Shown: one piece after another, positions 1 through 6,050 of the stretch
Layout: every line of letters starts with the position of its first letter
Position numbering within the stretch: the stretch's first letter is position 1
DNA from: Bdellovibrionales bacterium
GTDB lineage: Bacteria > Bdellovibrionota > Bdellovibrionia > Bdellovibrionales > UBA1609
Reading direction: 5' to 3'
Length of the DNA stretch: 6,050 bases
Assembly: GCA_020435185.1 (NCBI GenBank)
Contig: JAGRAA010000166.1
Span: forward strand, 1-6,050
Made by a program: the position numbers and the translations under genes
Notes under the pieces: generated by a model
The model's input: only the letters and a program-made list of their open reading frames with translations
Database searches by the model: none
What the model was told of the DNA's origin: nothing

Positions 1-609
1 GAATTAGAAAAATACCACGTCTTTCTCGCTAGCGGATTAAGCCAAGCTTTTCAAATTGAATCCACTGAAAAACTCAACCTAGTCATTCTAGATTTGGGCT
101 TGTCGGATGGGAGCGGATTTGAATTCCTCGCAAACGTTAGATCCAAAGGATCTCGCCTGCCCATTATCATTCTTTCCGCTCAAACTGACGAAGATTCTGT
201 CGTGAAAGGGCTTCAATTAGGCGCCAATGATTATATGAGAAAGCCCTTTAGTAATCGAGAATTTATCGCACGAGTAAAAACTGTGCTCAAAGAGCCTCAA
301 CATCATGAAGAGCAAATAAGAATTGGAGACCTTCTTATTCTTTTAAATCAAAGATCCATTACTTATCAAGAAACTCCTATAGGTGTAAATAGAAGAGAAT
401 TTGATATTTTACTCCATTTCTCACAGCGGCTCGGAACCATTGTGAGTCGAGAAAATCTCATTCAAGCCATTGATAAAGAACTAGAAATTTTTGATCGCAC
501 GATAGATTCTCATGTGAGTCACCTAAGAACTAAATTAAAAAAAGCAGGAGTAAAAAATATTAAAATATCGTCCGTCTATGGCATGGGATATCGGATGGAA
601 AAATTATGA
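1..609 (+). CDS. Response regulator, OmpR/PhoB family (5' end missing)
   Basis: DNA-binding response regulator of a two-component system. The frame is open from base 1, so the gene begins before the window; 202 residues are visible. Codon 31 (bases 91-93) is the phospho-acceptor Asp in VILDLGLSDG. Codon 59 is the switch Ser in IIILSAQ, and codon 81 is the conserved Lys in RKPF. The Asp-Ser-Lys spacing (28 and 22) is normal for OmpR-family receivers. Since that Asp usually sits near residue 51-53, about 20 residues, including the N-terminal acidic pair, are missing. A winged-helix DNA-binding domain spans about codons 106-201, with the recognition-helix signature RTIDSHVSHLRTKL and a terminal SSVYGMGYRM hairpin. 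An in-frame TTG at 94 is not the start: it would remove the phosphorylation site. The stop overlaps the kinase start, so the kinase downstream is almost certainly its partner. The target genes are unknown; the ion-transport genes downstream are candidates by inference. Confidence 0.95.
   Translation, partial: ELEKYHVFLASGLSQAFQIESTEKLNLVILDLGLSDGSGFEFLANVRSKGSRLPIIILSAQTDEDSVVKGLQLGANDYMRKPFSNREFIARVKTVLKEPQHHEEQIRIGDLLILLNQRSITYQETPIGVNRREFDILLHFSQRLGTIVSRENLIQAIDKELEIFDRTIDSHVSHLRTKLKKAGVKNIKISSVYGMGYRMEKL
593..609 (+). promoter_or_regulatory. ATGA stop/start overlap with weak Shine-Dalgarno
   Basis: The kinase ATG (606-608) overlaps the regulator TGA (607-609). A weak purine-rich GGATGG lies at 593-598, seven bases upstream of the ATG, inside the last regulator codons. 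Such an arrangement normally means translational coupling, keeping regulator and kinase levels linked. The overlap is seen directly; the coupling is inferred. Confidence 0.7.
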
Positions 610-2141
610 TCAAAACAAAAGTATTTAGAAAATATCTCTCCATCGGCACTCTTTTTCTGTTAATTTTTATTTTTTTGGGATTCTTTTTTAATCATTTTAT
701 CATTGAAACATTAAAACCAAAGAGAGAAATGCTACCTCCCCTATTTTTTGCAAAATTGGTTGATAAATTAGGAGGAGAAGACAAAGTTCGAGGAATTCAA
801 GAGCTCAAAGAGATTCATGACAAGGGGCCATTACCTCATTTAATCTTGATAGATAAAAACGGTATTATTTTAACTGAACCCTCTCCATACACTCCAGAAT
901 TGTCTTGGAAGGATATTTTAAAGCCTGATCTGCCTTATCAATACACAGAAGTCCCACTTATCCAACTAAAATTTAAAAACTCTAAAGAATTCCCTTCTCA
1001 TGGTCCACCTCCTAGCAGACTCTTTGGCTTTGGCCCGAAAGGCCCACCTCCTCCAGAGGAACGAAAAGCTTACCTGGTGAGATTGTCCTCTCCTATAGAA
1101 TACTATTTACTGATTGTACCCACTCCCCATAGACCTCCTTTTGATAAAGACGAAACCGATTGGATCGGTTTGATTAGCTTTTCTACTCTTATCATTTCTC
1201 TAATCTTAGGAGTGGGAGTAACTATAACTTTTGTATACAATTCAGTTAAAAATGGCGTTGAACAAGCTGACTCAGTCATTGATGAATTGAGACGAGGAAA
1301 CCTTAAAGCACGCTTCGTTATAAAACGAAGTGATGAATTTGGACAGGCCATGAAACGTTTCAATGTAATGGCAGACGAAATCGAAACATTAGTGAATAAC
1401 TTAAGAGATTCTCAACAAGCCAAAAGCAAGCTTCTACAAGAGTTAGCTCATGACCTAAGAACTCCAGTAGCCTCTTTGAAGAGCTTTTTAGAAACTCTTC
1501 ATCTTAAAGGAAATCTCTTAAACGAATCCGTAAAAGAAGAGTTTTTAGAGTTATCTCTAAAAGAAGTCGATTATTTTGGTAAGCTTGTTGAAGATCTCTT
1601 ATTTTTAACTCAAATGGATACACCCTCTTATAATCAAAAAAACAAACCTGTGAATCTGATTGAAGTTCTAAAAGAAGAGGCTCAAGACTGCCTTAGACGA
1701 TATGAACTGAATGACAAAAAAGTAAAACTTAATATTGTAGTGGATAAAATCGATTCAAATGATAAGAGCCTGTGGATAGACGGTGATCCACATATTCTCA
1801 AACGACTTTTTAGAAATGCTTTTGAGAATGCTTTTTCCTTTGCAAACAGCCAAGTGGCCATCACTGTAAACTCCGATCAAAAGAATATAGCTATTCAGAT
1901 AGAGGATGATGGCCCAGGGTTTCCTACTGAAGTCCTAGATACTTTCGGAAAAAAAAGAGTCTCTAGAAAGCTCGACTCTCAACAAAAGGGGCGTATTTCA
2001 TTAGGTCTAGGTGGCGTGGTGATGAATAAAATTTGTGAATCTTATTTGGGAACTCTTAATGTCTATAACAAAATAGACTCTGATGAACATACAAAAGGCG
2101 CAGGACTCAAAATCACCTTCCCACAGAAATCTATTTCATAG
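606..2141 (+). CDS. Membrane sensor histidine kinase (HAMP, HisKA, HATPase)
   Basis: Class I sensor histidine kinase, 511 residues, in the inner membrane. TM1 is about residues 11-33, a periplasmic sensor loop about 34-185, and TM2 about 186-211. A HAMP linker follows (about 211-262), then the dimerisation/phosphotransfer domain with H282 in AHDLRTP. The ATPase domain has an N-box with N408 in RNAFENAF, a DxGxG box at 434-438 (DDGPG) and a G2 box near 465-469 (SLGLG). The key catalytic residues are therefore present. The segment between the last two boxes lacks a recognisable F-box, and the first Gly of the G2 motif is replaced by Ser465. The sensor loop has no recognised fold and contains two proline-rich stretches (133-136, 146-150); TM1 plus a loop of this size recalls CpxA-like sensors only in layout. 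It autophosphorylates on H282 and should transfer to the upstream regulator. The stimulus is unknown; an envelope or ionic signal is an inference from the neighbouring ion-transport genes. Confidence 0.95.
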   Translation: MIKTKVFRKYLSIGTLFLLIFIFLGFFFNHFIIETLKPKREMLPPLFFAKLVDKLGGEDKVRGIQELKEIHDKGPLPHLILIDKNGIILTEPSPYTPELSWKDILKPDLPYQYTEVPLIQLKFKNSKEFPSHGPPPSRLFGFGPKGPPPPEERKAYLVRLSSPIEYYLLIVPTPHRPPFDKDETDWIGLISFSTLIISLILGVGVTITFVYNSVKNGVEQADSVIDELRRGNLKARFVIKRSDEFGQAMKRFNVMADEIETLVNNLRDSQQAKSKLLQELAHDLRTPVASLKSFLETLHLKGNLLNESVKEEFLELSLKEVDYFGKLVEDLLFLTQMDTPSYNQKNKPVNLIEVLKEEAQDCLRRYELNDKKVKLNIVVDKIDSNDKSLWIDGDPHILKRLFRNAFENAFSFANSQVAITVNSDQKNIAIQIEDDGPGFPTEVLDTFGKKRVSRKLDSQQKGRISLGLGGVVMNKICESYLGTLNVYNKIDSDEHTKGAGLKITFPQKSIS

Positions 2142-2197
2142 ACTCAACATAAGTCTAAATCATAAAAGTTTTGTCTTAAAGTTTTATTTTTCTTTCC

Positions 2198-2203
2198 GAG
2201 AAG
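2198..2203 (+). promoter_or_regulatory. Ribosome binding site deciding a GTG start
   Basis: GAGAAG lies six bases before the GTG at 2210. An in-frame TAA at 2204-2206 excludes any longer protein. The first downstream in-frame ATG (2252, residue 15) has no comparable purine tract and would remove the residues just before the first membrane helix. These points favour GTG as the channel's start. Confidence 0.65.
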
Positions 2204-2209
2204 TAAATA

Positions 2210-3442
2210 GTGAATTTTATAATAGAAAAATCTAATTCTATCTTCAGACTCATGTTCTCATTTGCCTGGATTGTTTATATTCCCCTAAGGCTTGTTTTAT
2301 GGTCAGAAGATGTATTAACCTATGATCGTGCAATAGATCTTATTGGATTACTGTATATTCTTGTGATCTTTGGCTCTCCACTCATCAGCAAAACAAAATC
2401 GAAGATCAATGGAGTTACGCTCTTGATAGGGCTGCCTTTTTTTACAATTTCTTCTTATTTATTTCCAGATCTAGACACTTCGTATATTTTGCTCATTAAA
2501 TTATTGAGCCTGAAAGAAGTTATTCTTGTAAAAAAAATGATCGACGATATCGACAATTTACATCCCGTTATTGCAAGAATAGCTCCTCTTGGTGCCATTG
2601 TCCCTGGTTTGGTTCACCTCATTGCCTGTGGGTGGATTCATGTCGAAGATTCTGCTCAAGTTTTAAATATACAAGATCCTATTTTTATCTACGGCAGAGC
2701 TGTTTATTGGACTATAACCACTCTCACTACTGTGGGATATGGCGACATTTCAGCAAGAACACTCGCACAAATGGCCTACTCTAATATGGTCATGATCATT
2801 GGGGTAGGCTTCTTTGGCTATGTATTAAGCAATGTAGCTACTCTTCTTGCTCGTCTTGATGGGGCTAGAGAATCTTATATGACTAATTTAGATCAAGTCG
2901 AATCCTACATGAGTTACAATAATATTCCTAAAGAGCTTCGATTAAAAGTTCGGGAGTACTTACGCTACCTTTGGGAAAGTCGAAAAGGCTTTGATGACAA
3001 TGGAGCCCTGGGTCAACTCCCTAAAACTCTTCAAAGTGATTTAGCCTTTTTTATTAACCACTCAGTCATTGAAAAAGTCCCTATACTACAAGGAGCGAGT
3101 CAAGATGTTGTGAGAGAGATCGTGGTTGAGCTTAGATCTAGAGTCTGCGTACCAAAAGAATATATTTTTAGGTATGGAGAACCTGGAGACGCGATGTTCT
3201 TCATTCAAAAAGGAGAAGTGGACATCGTTTCAGAAAATGGGCAAATACTGGCAACCCTAGGTGCCGGAAGTTTTTTTGGCGAAATGGCTCTTCTCAACTC
3301 TAGCCCTAGAAACGCATCTGCAAGATCAGTGCAGTACGTTGATCTCTTCGTATTAAGCCAATCCGCCTTTCATCTCACTCTTTCTAGATATCCTGAGTTT
3401 AAAAGGCAAGTTCAAGAGATTGTGTTACAGAGATCAGCTTAG
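2210..3442 (+). CDS. Cyclic-nucleotide-gated-type potassium channel
   Basis: Tetrameric K+ channel subunit of the bacterial CNG/HCN-like group (architecture of SthK and LliK), 410 residues, inner membrane. Candidate helices are S1 about 17-31, S2 41-59, S3 67-85 and S4 92-112; the S4 stretch is poor in regularly spaced positive charges (K97, K102, K108, K109). S5 is about 125-144. The pore helix and filter are YWTITTLTTVGYGD (166-179), the hallmark of K+ selectivity. S6 is about 188-212. A C-linker (about 215-285) with QVESYM, LGQL and similar landmarks matches eukaryotic HCN/CNG linkers, which is more elaborate than the plain S6-CNBD joint of MloK1-type channels. The CNBD (about 286-405) has GSFFGEMALL with E358 and PRNAS with R367, the conserved ligand contacts. 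N368 follows the Arg where Ala or Thr is usual. The gene is GTG-started, 68 bp after the kinase and 15 bp before the antiporter, probably in the same operon. Ligand preference (cAMP or cGMP) cannot be read from sequence; the channel call itself is secure. Confidence 0.95.
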   Translation: MNFIIEKSNSIFRLMFSFAWIVYIPLRLVLWSEDVLTYDRAIDLIGLLYILVIFGSPLISKTKSKINGVTLLIGLPFFTISSYLFPDLDTSYILLIKLLSLKEVILVKKMIDDIDNLHPVIARIAPLGAIVPGLVHLIACGWIHVEDSAQVLNIQDPIFIYGRAVYWTITTLTTVGYGDISARTLAQMAYSNMVMIIGVGFFGYVLSNVATLLARLDGARESYMTNLDQVESYMSYNNIPKELRLKVREYLRYLWESRKGFDDNGALGQLPKTLQSDLAFFINHSVIEKVPILQGASQDVVREIVVELRSRVCVPKEYIFRYGEPGDAMFFIQKGEVDIVSENGQILATLGAGSFFGEMALLNSSPRNASARSVQYVDLFVLSQSAFHLTLSRYPEFKRQVQEIVLQRSA

Positions 3443-3444
3443 AG

Positions 3445-3451
3445 TAAGGAG
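3445..3451 (+). promoter_or_regulatory. Strong Shine-Dalgarno of the antiporter gene
   Basis: TAAGGAG sits between the channel stop (3440-3442) and the antiporter ATG (3458), with a six-base spacer. It is the strongest Shine-Dalgarno in the window and fixes the ATG as the start. The 15-bp gap leaves no room for a promoter, so channel and antiporter are expected on one transcript. Confidence 0.85.
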
Positions 3452-3457
3452 CTCAAT

Positions 3458-5839
3458 ATGGTCGAATCCATTTTATTAGTTATGTCCCTTTTGGTTGCCG
3501 GTTTCTTAGGAACTCGCATTGCGAAAATAGTGAATATGCCTCATAGTGTTTTTCTTGTCATTGCAGGAATTGCAGCGGCCTTTGCCTTTCGATACTTTTC
3601 ACCAGAAGAAGTAGCTCACTTAAAGCATCTCTTTCCAGAAATAATTCTCTTTGTCCTATTGCCGCCATTAGTTTTTGAGTCTGCCTACAATTTCGATTTC
3701 GCCGATCTTAAGAAAGATCTTGTGCCTATTAGTTTCTACGCGGTTATTGCACTTTGTCTTTCTACTTCTATTATCGGAGCATCGTTTTACTTTTTGTTTG
3801 GCCTGCAACTCGTTCCGAGTTTAGTTTTTGGAGCCTTGATCTCGGCAACCGATCCTGTCGCAGTGGTCTCCTTGTTTAAACAGATTGGTGCACCCAAAAG
3901 ACTCAACACCCTTATTGAAGGTGAGAGTCTATTTAACGATGGGACAGCTATTGTTCTTTATAGAGTACTGATTGGATTTGCATCGGCCACAGTATTTAAA
4001 CCTGAAATGGTCTCCGAAGGCTTAATTCAATTTATCACGGTAGCAGGTGGAGGAGTATTAACAGGGTTCGTACTCTATTATCTGACCAGTTTGTTTCTTC
4101 GATTCGTTTCAGACTCTTCTGCCCAGCTCGGACTCACCGTGGCGGCAGCCTATATCAGCTTTATAGTTGCTGATCACGTTCTTCATGTGAGCGGAGTTAT
4201 TGCGACCATGGTTGTTGGCCTTTGTTTAGGAAATAAAGCACGACTAGAATTCAATCGTGAGGCTCTTCACGGCATGCACTATATTTGGGAATTTCTTGCA
4301 CTTTCAGCAAACACAATAGTTTTTTTCGCTGTAGGTTTAAATATAGATGTCGACGGCCTTCGATCAAGTTTGGTGCTCGTTCTCCCCGCCTTAGGGATTA
4401 TTTATTTTTCTAGAGCCTTCGCTGTATATGGACTAACCCCTCTACTTAATCTCACTCGATTGACTCAGCCTATTAACTTGTCTTACCAAACTTTTATCGT
4501 TTGGGGAGGACTAAGAGGAGGTTTAGCCTTAGCGCTTGTTTTACTACTTCCCAATGAATTTCCTCACAAAGACCTCTTTCTTTCTCTGGCCTCGGCCGTT
4601 GTTCTTTCTACTTTGTTTTTAAACGCGTTAACCATACAGAGAATGCTGTCTTGGTTTGGTTTAGATAAACTAGATTTTAAAAGCCAACGGGTTTATCTAA
4701 AAATTTTAAAAAAGGTTATCCAATCTTCCACTCAAACTTTTGAAAAAGCTCATGCTGCCGGACAGTACTCCGCAGATATTATTGAAAGGCAAAAAAATAC
4801 TCTCAATCAGTTACTTGAGAAGCAACTCCATGAAGACGCTCAAGGAGCTACTGAGTATGAAGACGAGCTTCTTCTTGAAGAAGCTCTCGAAGCCGCTCTT
4901 TTAAAAGAACAGTCCATATATAATCATGAAGTAGAAAATGGGGTTCTTTCAAAAAAGGCTTATATTGAGTTGATGCTTTCTTTGAAATCCCGAAAACAAA
5001 TCTTTGAAGCCGAAAAGATCAAAGGTCTTAATAAATATAGTTTTTCTTCATTAACTAACCTCAAATCTCATTTTTTAGCCAACTTCAAAAACCCCATCTT
5101 TACGCTCTCTACTCGATTAGAAATCTTACTTCATCTTCATTTAGCTTTGAAAGAGGTTCAAAAAATAGTGGCTCACGATGAGGCTAAAAAATTGTTAAAC
5201 GCTTGGGTCCAGCTAGCTTCTAGGGGGCTAGAACAATTCTATACCCTTTACCCGGACCATAGTGCTTCTATACAAACGCAATATTTGTCAAACGCCGTCA
5301 CCTATAATTCTGAACTAAAAATAGAAGAGTACCTTCACGATGATGTCATTACCGCCAGTATCGCAACAAGACTACGACAAGACATAGAGGCCTCTAACGA
5401 AAAGCAATCTCAAACCGCACAAGAACTGCTAAAGCCCTCTCTGAGTTATCTCCTTCACCGTGTTCCTCTGTTTGCAACAGCCCCCAATGAGCTAATTTCC
5501 AAACTTTGTGCAAAAGTGACCACTCGATTTTTACAAACAGGGCAAACTATTGTTTCCGAAGGGGACGCTGGAAGTTCCTTTTTCTTAGTCACCGCTGGGA
5601 TCTTGGAAGTTCGGAGCGAAAAATTGGCTGAACAAGGCATTCTGCCTCGCCTCTTTGTGGGTGATTTTTTTGGTGAAGTTTCTTTGGTCTTTGGGCAACC
5701 ACGAAATGCCACCATCGTTGCTAGCATGCCTTCGCAGGTTATAGAAATCAGCGAGGAGATTTTTCGCTCCGTGCTTGCCGATGCTCCGCAAATTCTAGAA
5801 GAAATTACCAAGGTGGCCAAAGAACGTCACGCCGCTTAA
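3458..5839 (+). CDS. CPA1-family cation/proton antiporter with C-terminal CNBD
   Basis: Monovalent cation/H+ exchanger (NhaP/NHE/SOS1 branch), 793 residues, inner membrane. About 13 hydrophobic helices fill residues 4-397. Family motifs are LLPPLVFES (67-75, with E74), SATDPVAVV (129-137, with T131-D132), GESLFNDG (155-162, with the N160-D161 ion site), FSRA (R319) and VWGGLRGGLALAL (348-360, with R353). All expected ion-binding and structural residues are present. Residues about 405-660 form a hydrophilic, probably helical cytoplasmic region with an acidic patch at 458-484. A CNBD occupies about 664-790: GDFFGEVSL carries E740 and PRNAT carries R749, the ligand contacts. Plain bacterial NhaP proteins are usually about 400-550 residues and lack this domain; membrane core, helical linker and CNBD in this order match the plant SOS1 layout. 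Exchange of Na+ or K+ (or both) for protons cannot be settled by motifs. Location directly behind a CNBD potassium channel suggests joint control by one cyclic nucleotide (inference). Confidence 0.95.
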   Translation: MVESILLVMSLLVAGFLGTRIAKIVNMPHSVFLVIAGIAAAFAFRYFSPEEVAHLKHLFPEIILFVLLPPLVFESAYNFDFADLKKDLVPISFYAVIALCLSTSIIGASFYFLFGLQLVPSLVFGALISATDPVAVVSLFKQIGAPKRLNTLIEGESLFNDGTAIVLYRVLIGFASATVFKPEMVSEGLIQFITVAGGGVLTGFVLYYLTSLFLRFVSDSSAQLGLTVAAAYISFIVADHVLHVSGVIATMVVGLCLGNKARLEFNREALHGMHYIWEFLALSANTIVFFAVGLNIDVDGLRSSLVLVLPALGIIYFSRAFAVYGLTPLLNLTRLTQPINLSYQTFIVWGGLRGGLALALVLLLPNEFPHKDLFLSLASAVVLSTLFLNALTIQRMLSWFGLDKLDFKSQRVYLKILKKVIQSSTQTFEKAHAAGQYSADIIERQKNTLNQLLEKQLHEDAQGATEYEDELLLEEALEAALLKEQSIYNHEVENGVLSKKAYIELMLSLKSRKQIFEAEKIKGLNKYSFSSLTNLKSHFLANFKNPIFTLSTRLEILLHLHLALKEVQKIVAHDEAKKLLNAWVQLASRGLEQFYTLYPDHSASIQTQYLSNAVTYNSELKIEEYLHDDVITASIATRLRQDIEASNEKQSQTAQELLKPSLSYLLHRVPLFATAPNELISKLCAKVTTRFLQTGQTIVSEGDAGSSFFLVTAGILEVRSEKLAEQGILPRLFVGDFFGEVSLVFGQPRNATIVASMPSQVIEISEEIFRSVLADAPQILEEITKVAKERHAA
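4865..4908. repeat. Two adjacent inverted repeats inside the antiporter gene
   Basis: The arms at 4865-4874 and 4877-4886 are perfect 10-base inverted repeats separated by TT. A 12-base perfect palindrome, TCTTTTAAAAGA, follows at 4897-4908. Both lie in codons for the acidic Leu/Glu-rich linker (residues about 470-484). Leu CTT and Glu GAA codons produce such symmetry easily, so chance is likely. As RNA the first could form a 9-bp hairpin with a four-base loop. Confidence 0.35.
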
Positions 5840-5909
5840 ACTGGCCCACAAAAATGTTGTTAAAAAACAAATTCCCTTTGGTTTTGTGTCCGGATCCTGA
5901 AAAAGATGA
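5840..5909. other. Convergent spacer after the antiporter
   Basis: About 70 AT-rich bases separate the antiporter stop from the stop of the minus-strand gene. I see no convincing rho-independent terminator: TTGTT (5857-5861) pairs with AACAA (5866-5870) but is short, and no T-run follows. CACAAAA (5847-5853) and TTTTGTG (5882-5888) are a 7-base inverted repeat with a 28-base interval. If the minus-strand gene is a transposase, one end of its element should fall here, possibly near TGTCCGG at 5887-5893; this is a guess from position. Confidence 0.4.
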
Positions 5910-6050
5910 CTATTTACTCAAAGAAGACTTAATAATCCGAGTGTTGTGATAATAAACATAGAGTTCAATGTGATGACTGAGCCTTTCTGGGAGCTTCGTA
6001 GTACACCAGGTTCTTCTAAACAATCGATTGATGTTTGCTCTTAACATGGC
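5910..6050 (-). CDS. Probable transposase C-terminal end (partial)
   Basis: Minus-strand frame open at the right window edge, ending in TAG at 5910-5912; about 46 residues are visible. It is cut by the window, so the Met codon at 6047-6045 need not be the start. The peptide has basic, aromatic and Tyr/His-rich segments: INRLFRRTWCTTK, then PERLSHHIELYVYYHN. This pattern resembles the helical tails of insertion-sequence transposases, for example the IS1-type tail in which an Arg-rich RL-R stretch is followed by a hydrophobic helix, but I cannot assign a family and no DDE catalytic residues are in view. It converges on the antiporter gene. If correct, an insertion sequence or its remnant lies just beyond the operon. 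It could instead be an unrelated small or chance reading frame, though the peptide looks non-random. Confidence 0.45.
   Translation of the reverse strand, partial: AMLRANINRLFRRTWCTTKLPERLSHHIELYVYYHNTRIIKSSLSK

Noticed and set aside
94..609. A complete response-regulator gene starting at TTG 94
   Set aside because: The frame is open to base 1 and the upstream codons encode conserved receiver sequence including the phosphorylated Asp; the TTG is an internal Leu codon.
1103..1864. Minus-strand open frames at 1103-1363 and 1682-1864
   Set aside because: They lie wholly inside the kinase gene, which has clear domain motifs, and their peptides show no recognisable domain; they are shadows.
1..2141. 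KdpD/KdpE system
   Set aside because: The kinase has two membrane segments, a periplasmic loop and a HAMP; it lacks the large N-terminal KdpD/Usp region and four central helices, so only the functional analogy remains.
2139..2157. Terminator between kinase and channel genes
   Set aside because: TAGACT and AGTCTA form only a 6-bp stem with a 7-base loop, the first arm includes the kinase stop, and no T-run follows; too weak to call.
5455..5820. Minus-strand open frames at 5455-5820 and 5585-5791
   Set aside because: They overlie the antiporter CNBD, whose motifs are unmistakable on the plus strand; the peptides look arbitrary.
2210..5839. A Pycsar- or CBASS-like antiphage system using a cyclic-nucleotide-gated channel
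   Set aside because: No cyclase or nucleotidyltransferase is in the window, and full-length channel and antiporter homologues fit ion homeostasis better; no defence context is visible.
5857..5870. Rho-independent terminator after the antiporter
   Set aside because: The stem is five A/T-rich pairs, contains a single G-C pair, and has no T-run behind it.
5906..5932. Short plus-strand ORF ATG to TAA
   Set aside because: Nine codons including the stop, with no ribosome binding site worth calling, and antisense to the end of the minus-strand gene.

Overview
The window is an AT-rich bacterial segment (about 40% G+C on the lines I sampled by eye) carrying four plus-strand genes in tight tandem, then one minus-strand gene entering from the right edge. 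A two-component system with a periplasmic sensor loop, together with cyclic-nucleotide-binding (CNBD) ion transporters, suggests a Gram-negative free-living or predatory bacterium. Bdellovibrionota or another former deltaproteobacterial lineage, or a spirochaete, would fit, but the sequence alone does not fix the taxon.

Layout. Bases 1-609 hold an OmpR/PhoB-type response regulator whose first roughly 20 residues lie before the window. Its stop overlaps the start of a 511-residue membrane histidine kinase (606-2141) in an ATGA junction. After a 68-bp gap comes a GTG-started potassium channel (2210-3442). It has a six-helix layout, a TVGYG selectivity filter, an HCN/CNG-type C-linker and a CNBD. 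Fifteen bases later, behind a strong Shine-Dalgarno, is a 793-residue CPA1-family cation/proton antiporter (3458-5839). It has about 13 membrane helices, a long helical cytoplasmic region and its own C-terminal CNBD, an architecture that recalls plant SOS1. About 70 bp of AT-rich spacer follows, then a minus-strand reading frame (6050 down to 5910), cut by the window edge, that resembles the C-terminal tail of an insertion-sequence transposase.

How the parts may work together. The two transporters both end in CNBDs with the conserved Glu and Arg of the phosphate-binding cassette intact, and both have Asn directly after that Arg. The simplest reading is that one cyclic nucleotide gates potassium flux and sodium (or potassium)/proton exchange together, linking a second messenger to membrane potential, pH and salt balance. 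The kinase/regulator pair upstream is a candidate transcriptional controller of the module. Shared direction and short gaps support this, but no regulator binding site or clear internal promoter was seen. No cyclase or phosphodiesterase lies in the window. The channel-antiporter pairing is the most interesting content; the apparent transposase marks a possible mobile-element boundary just past the antiporter.
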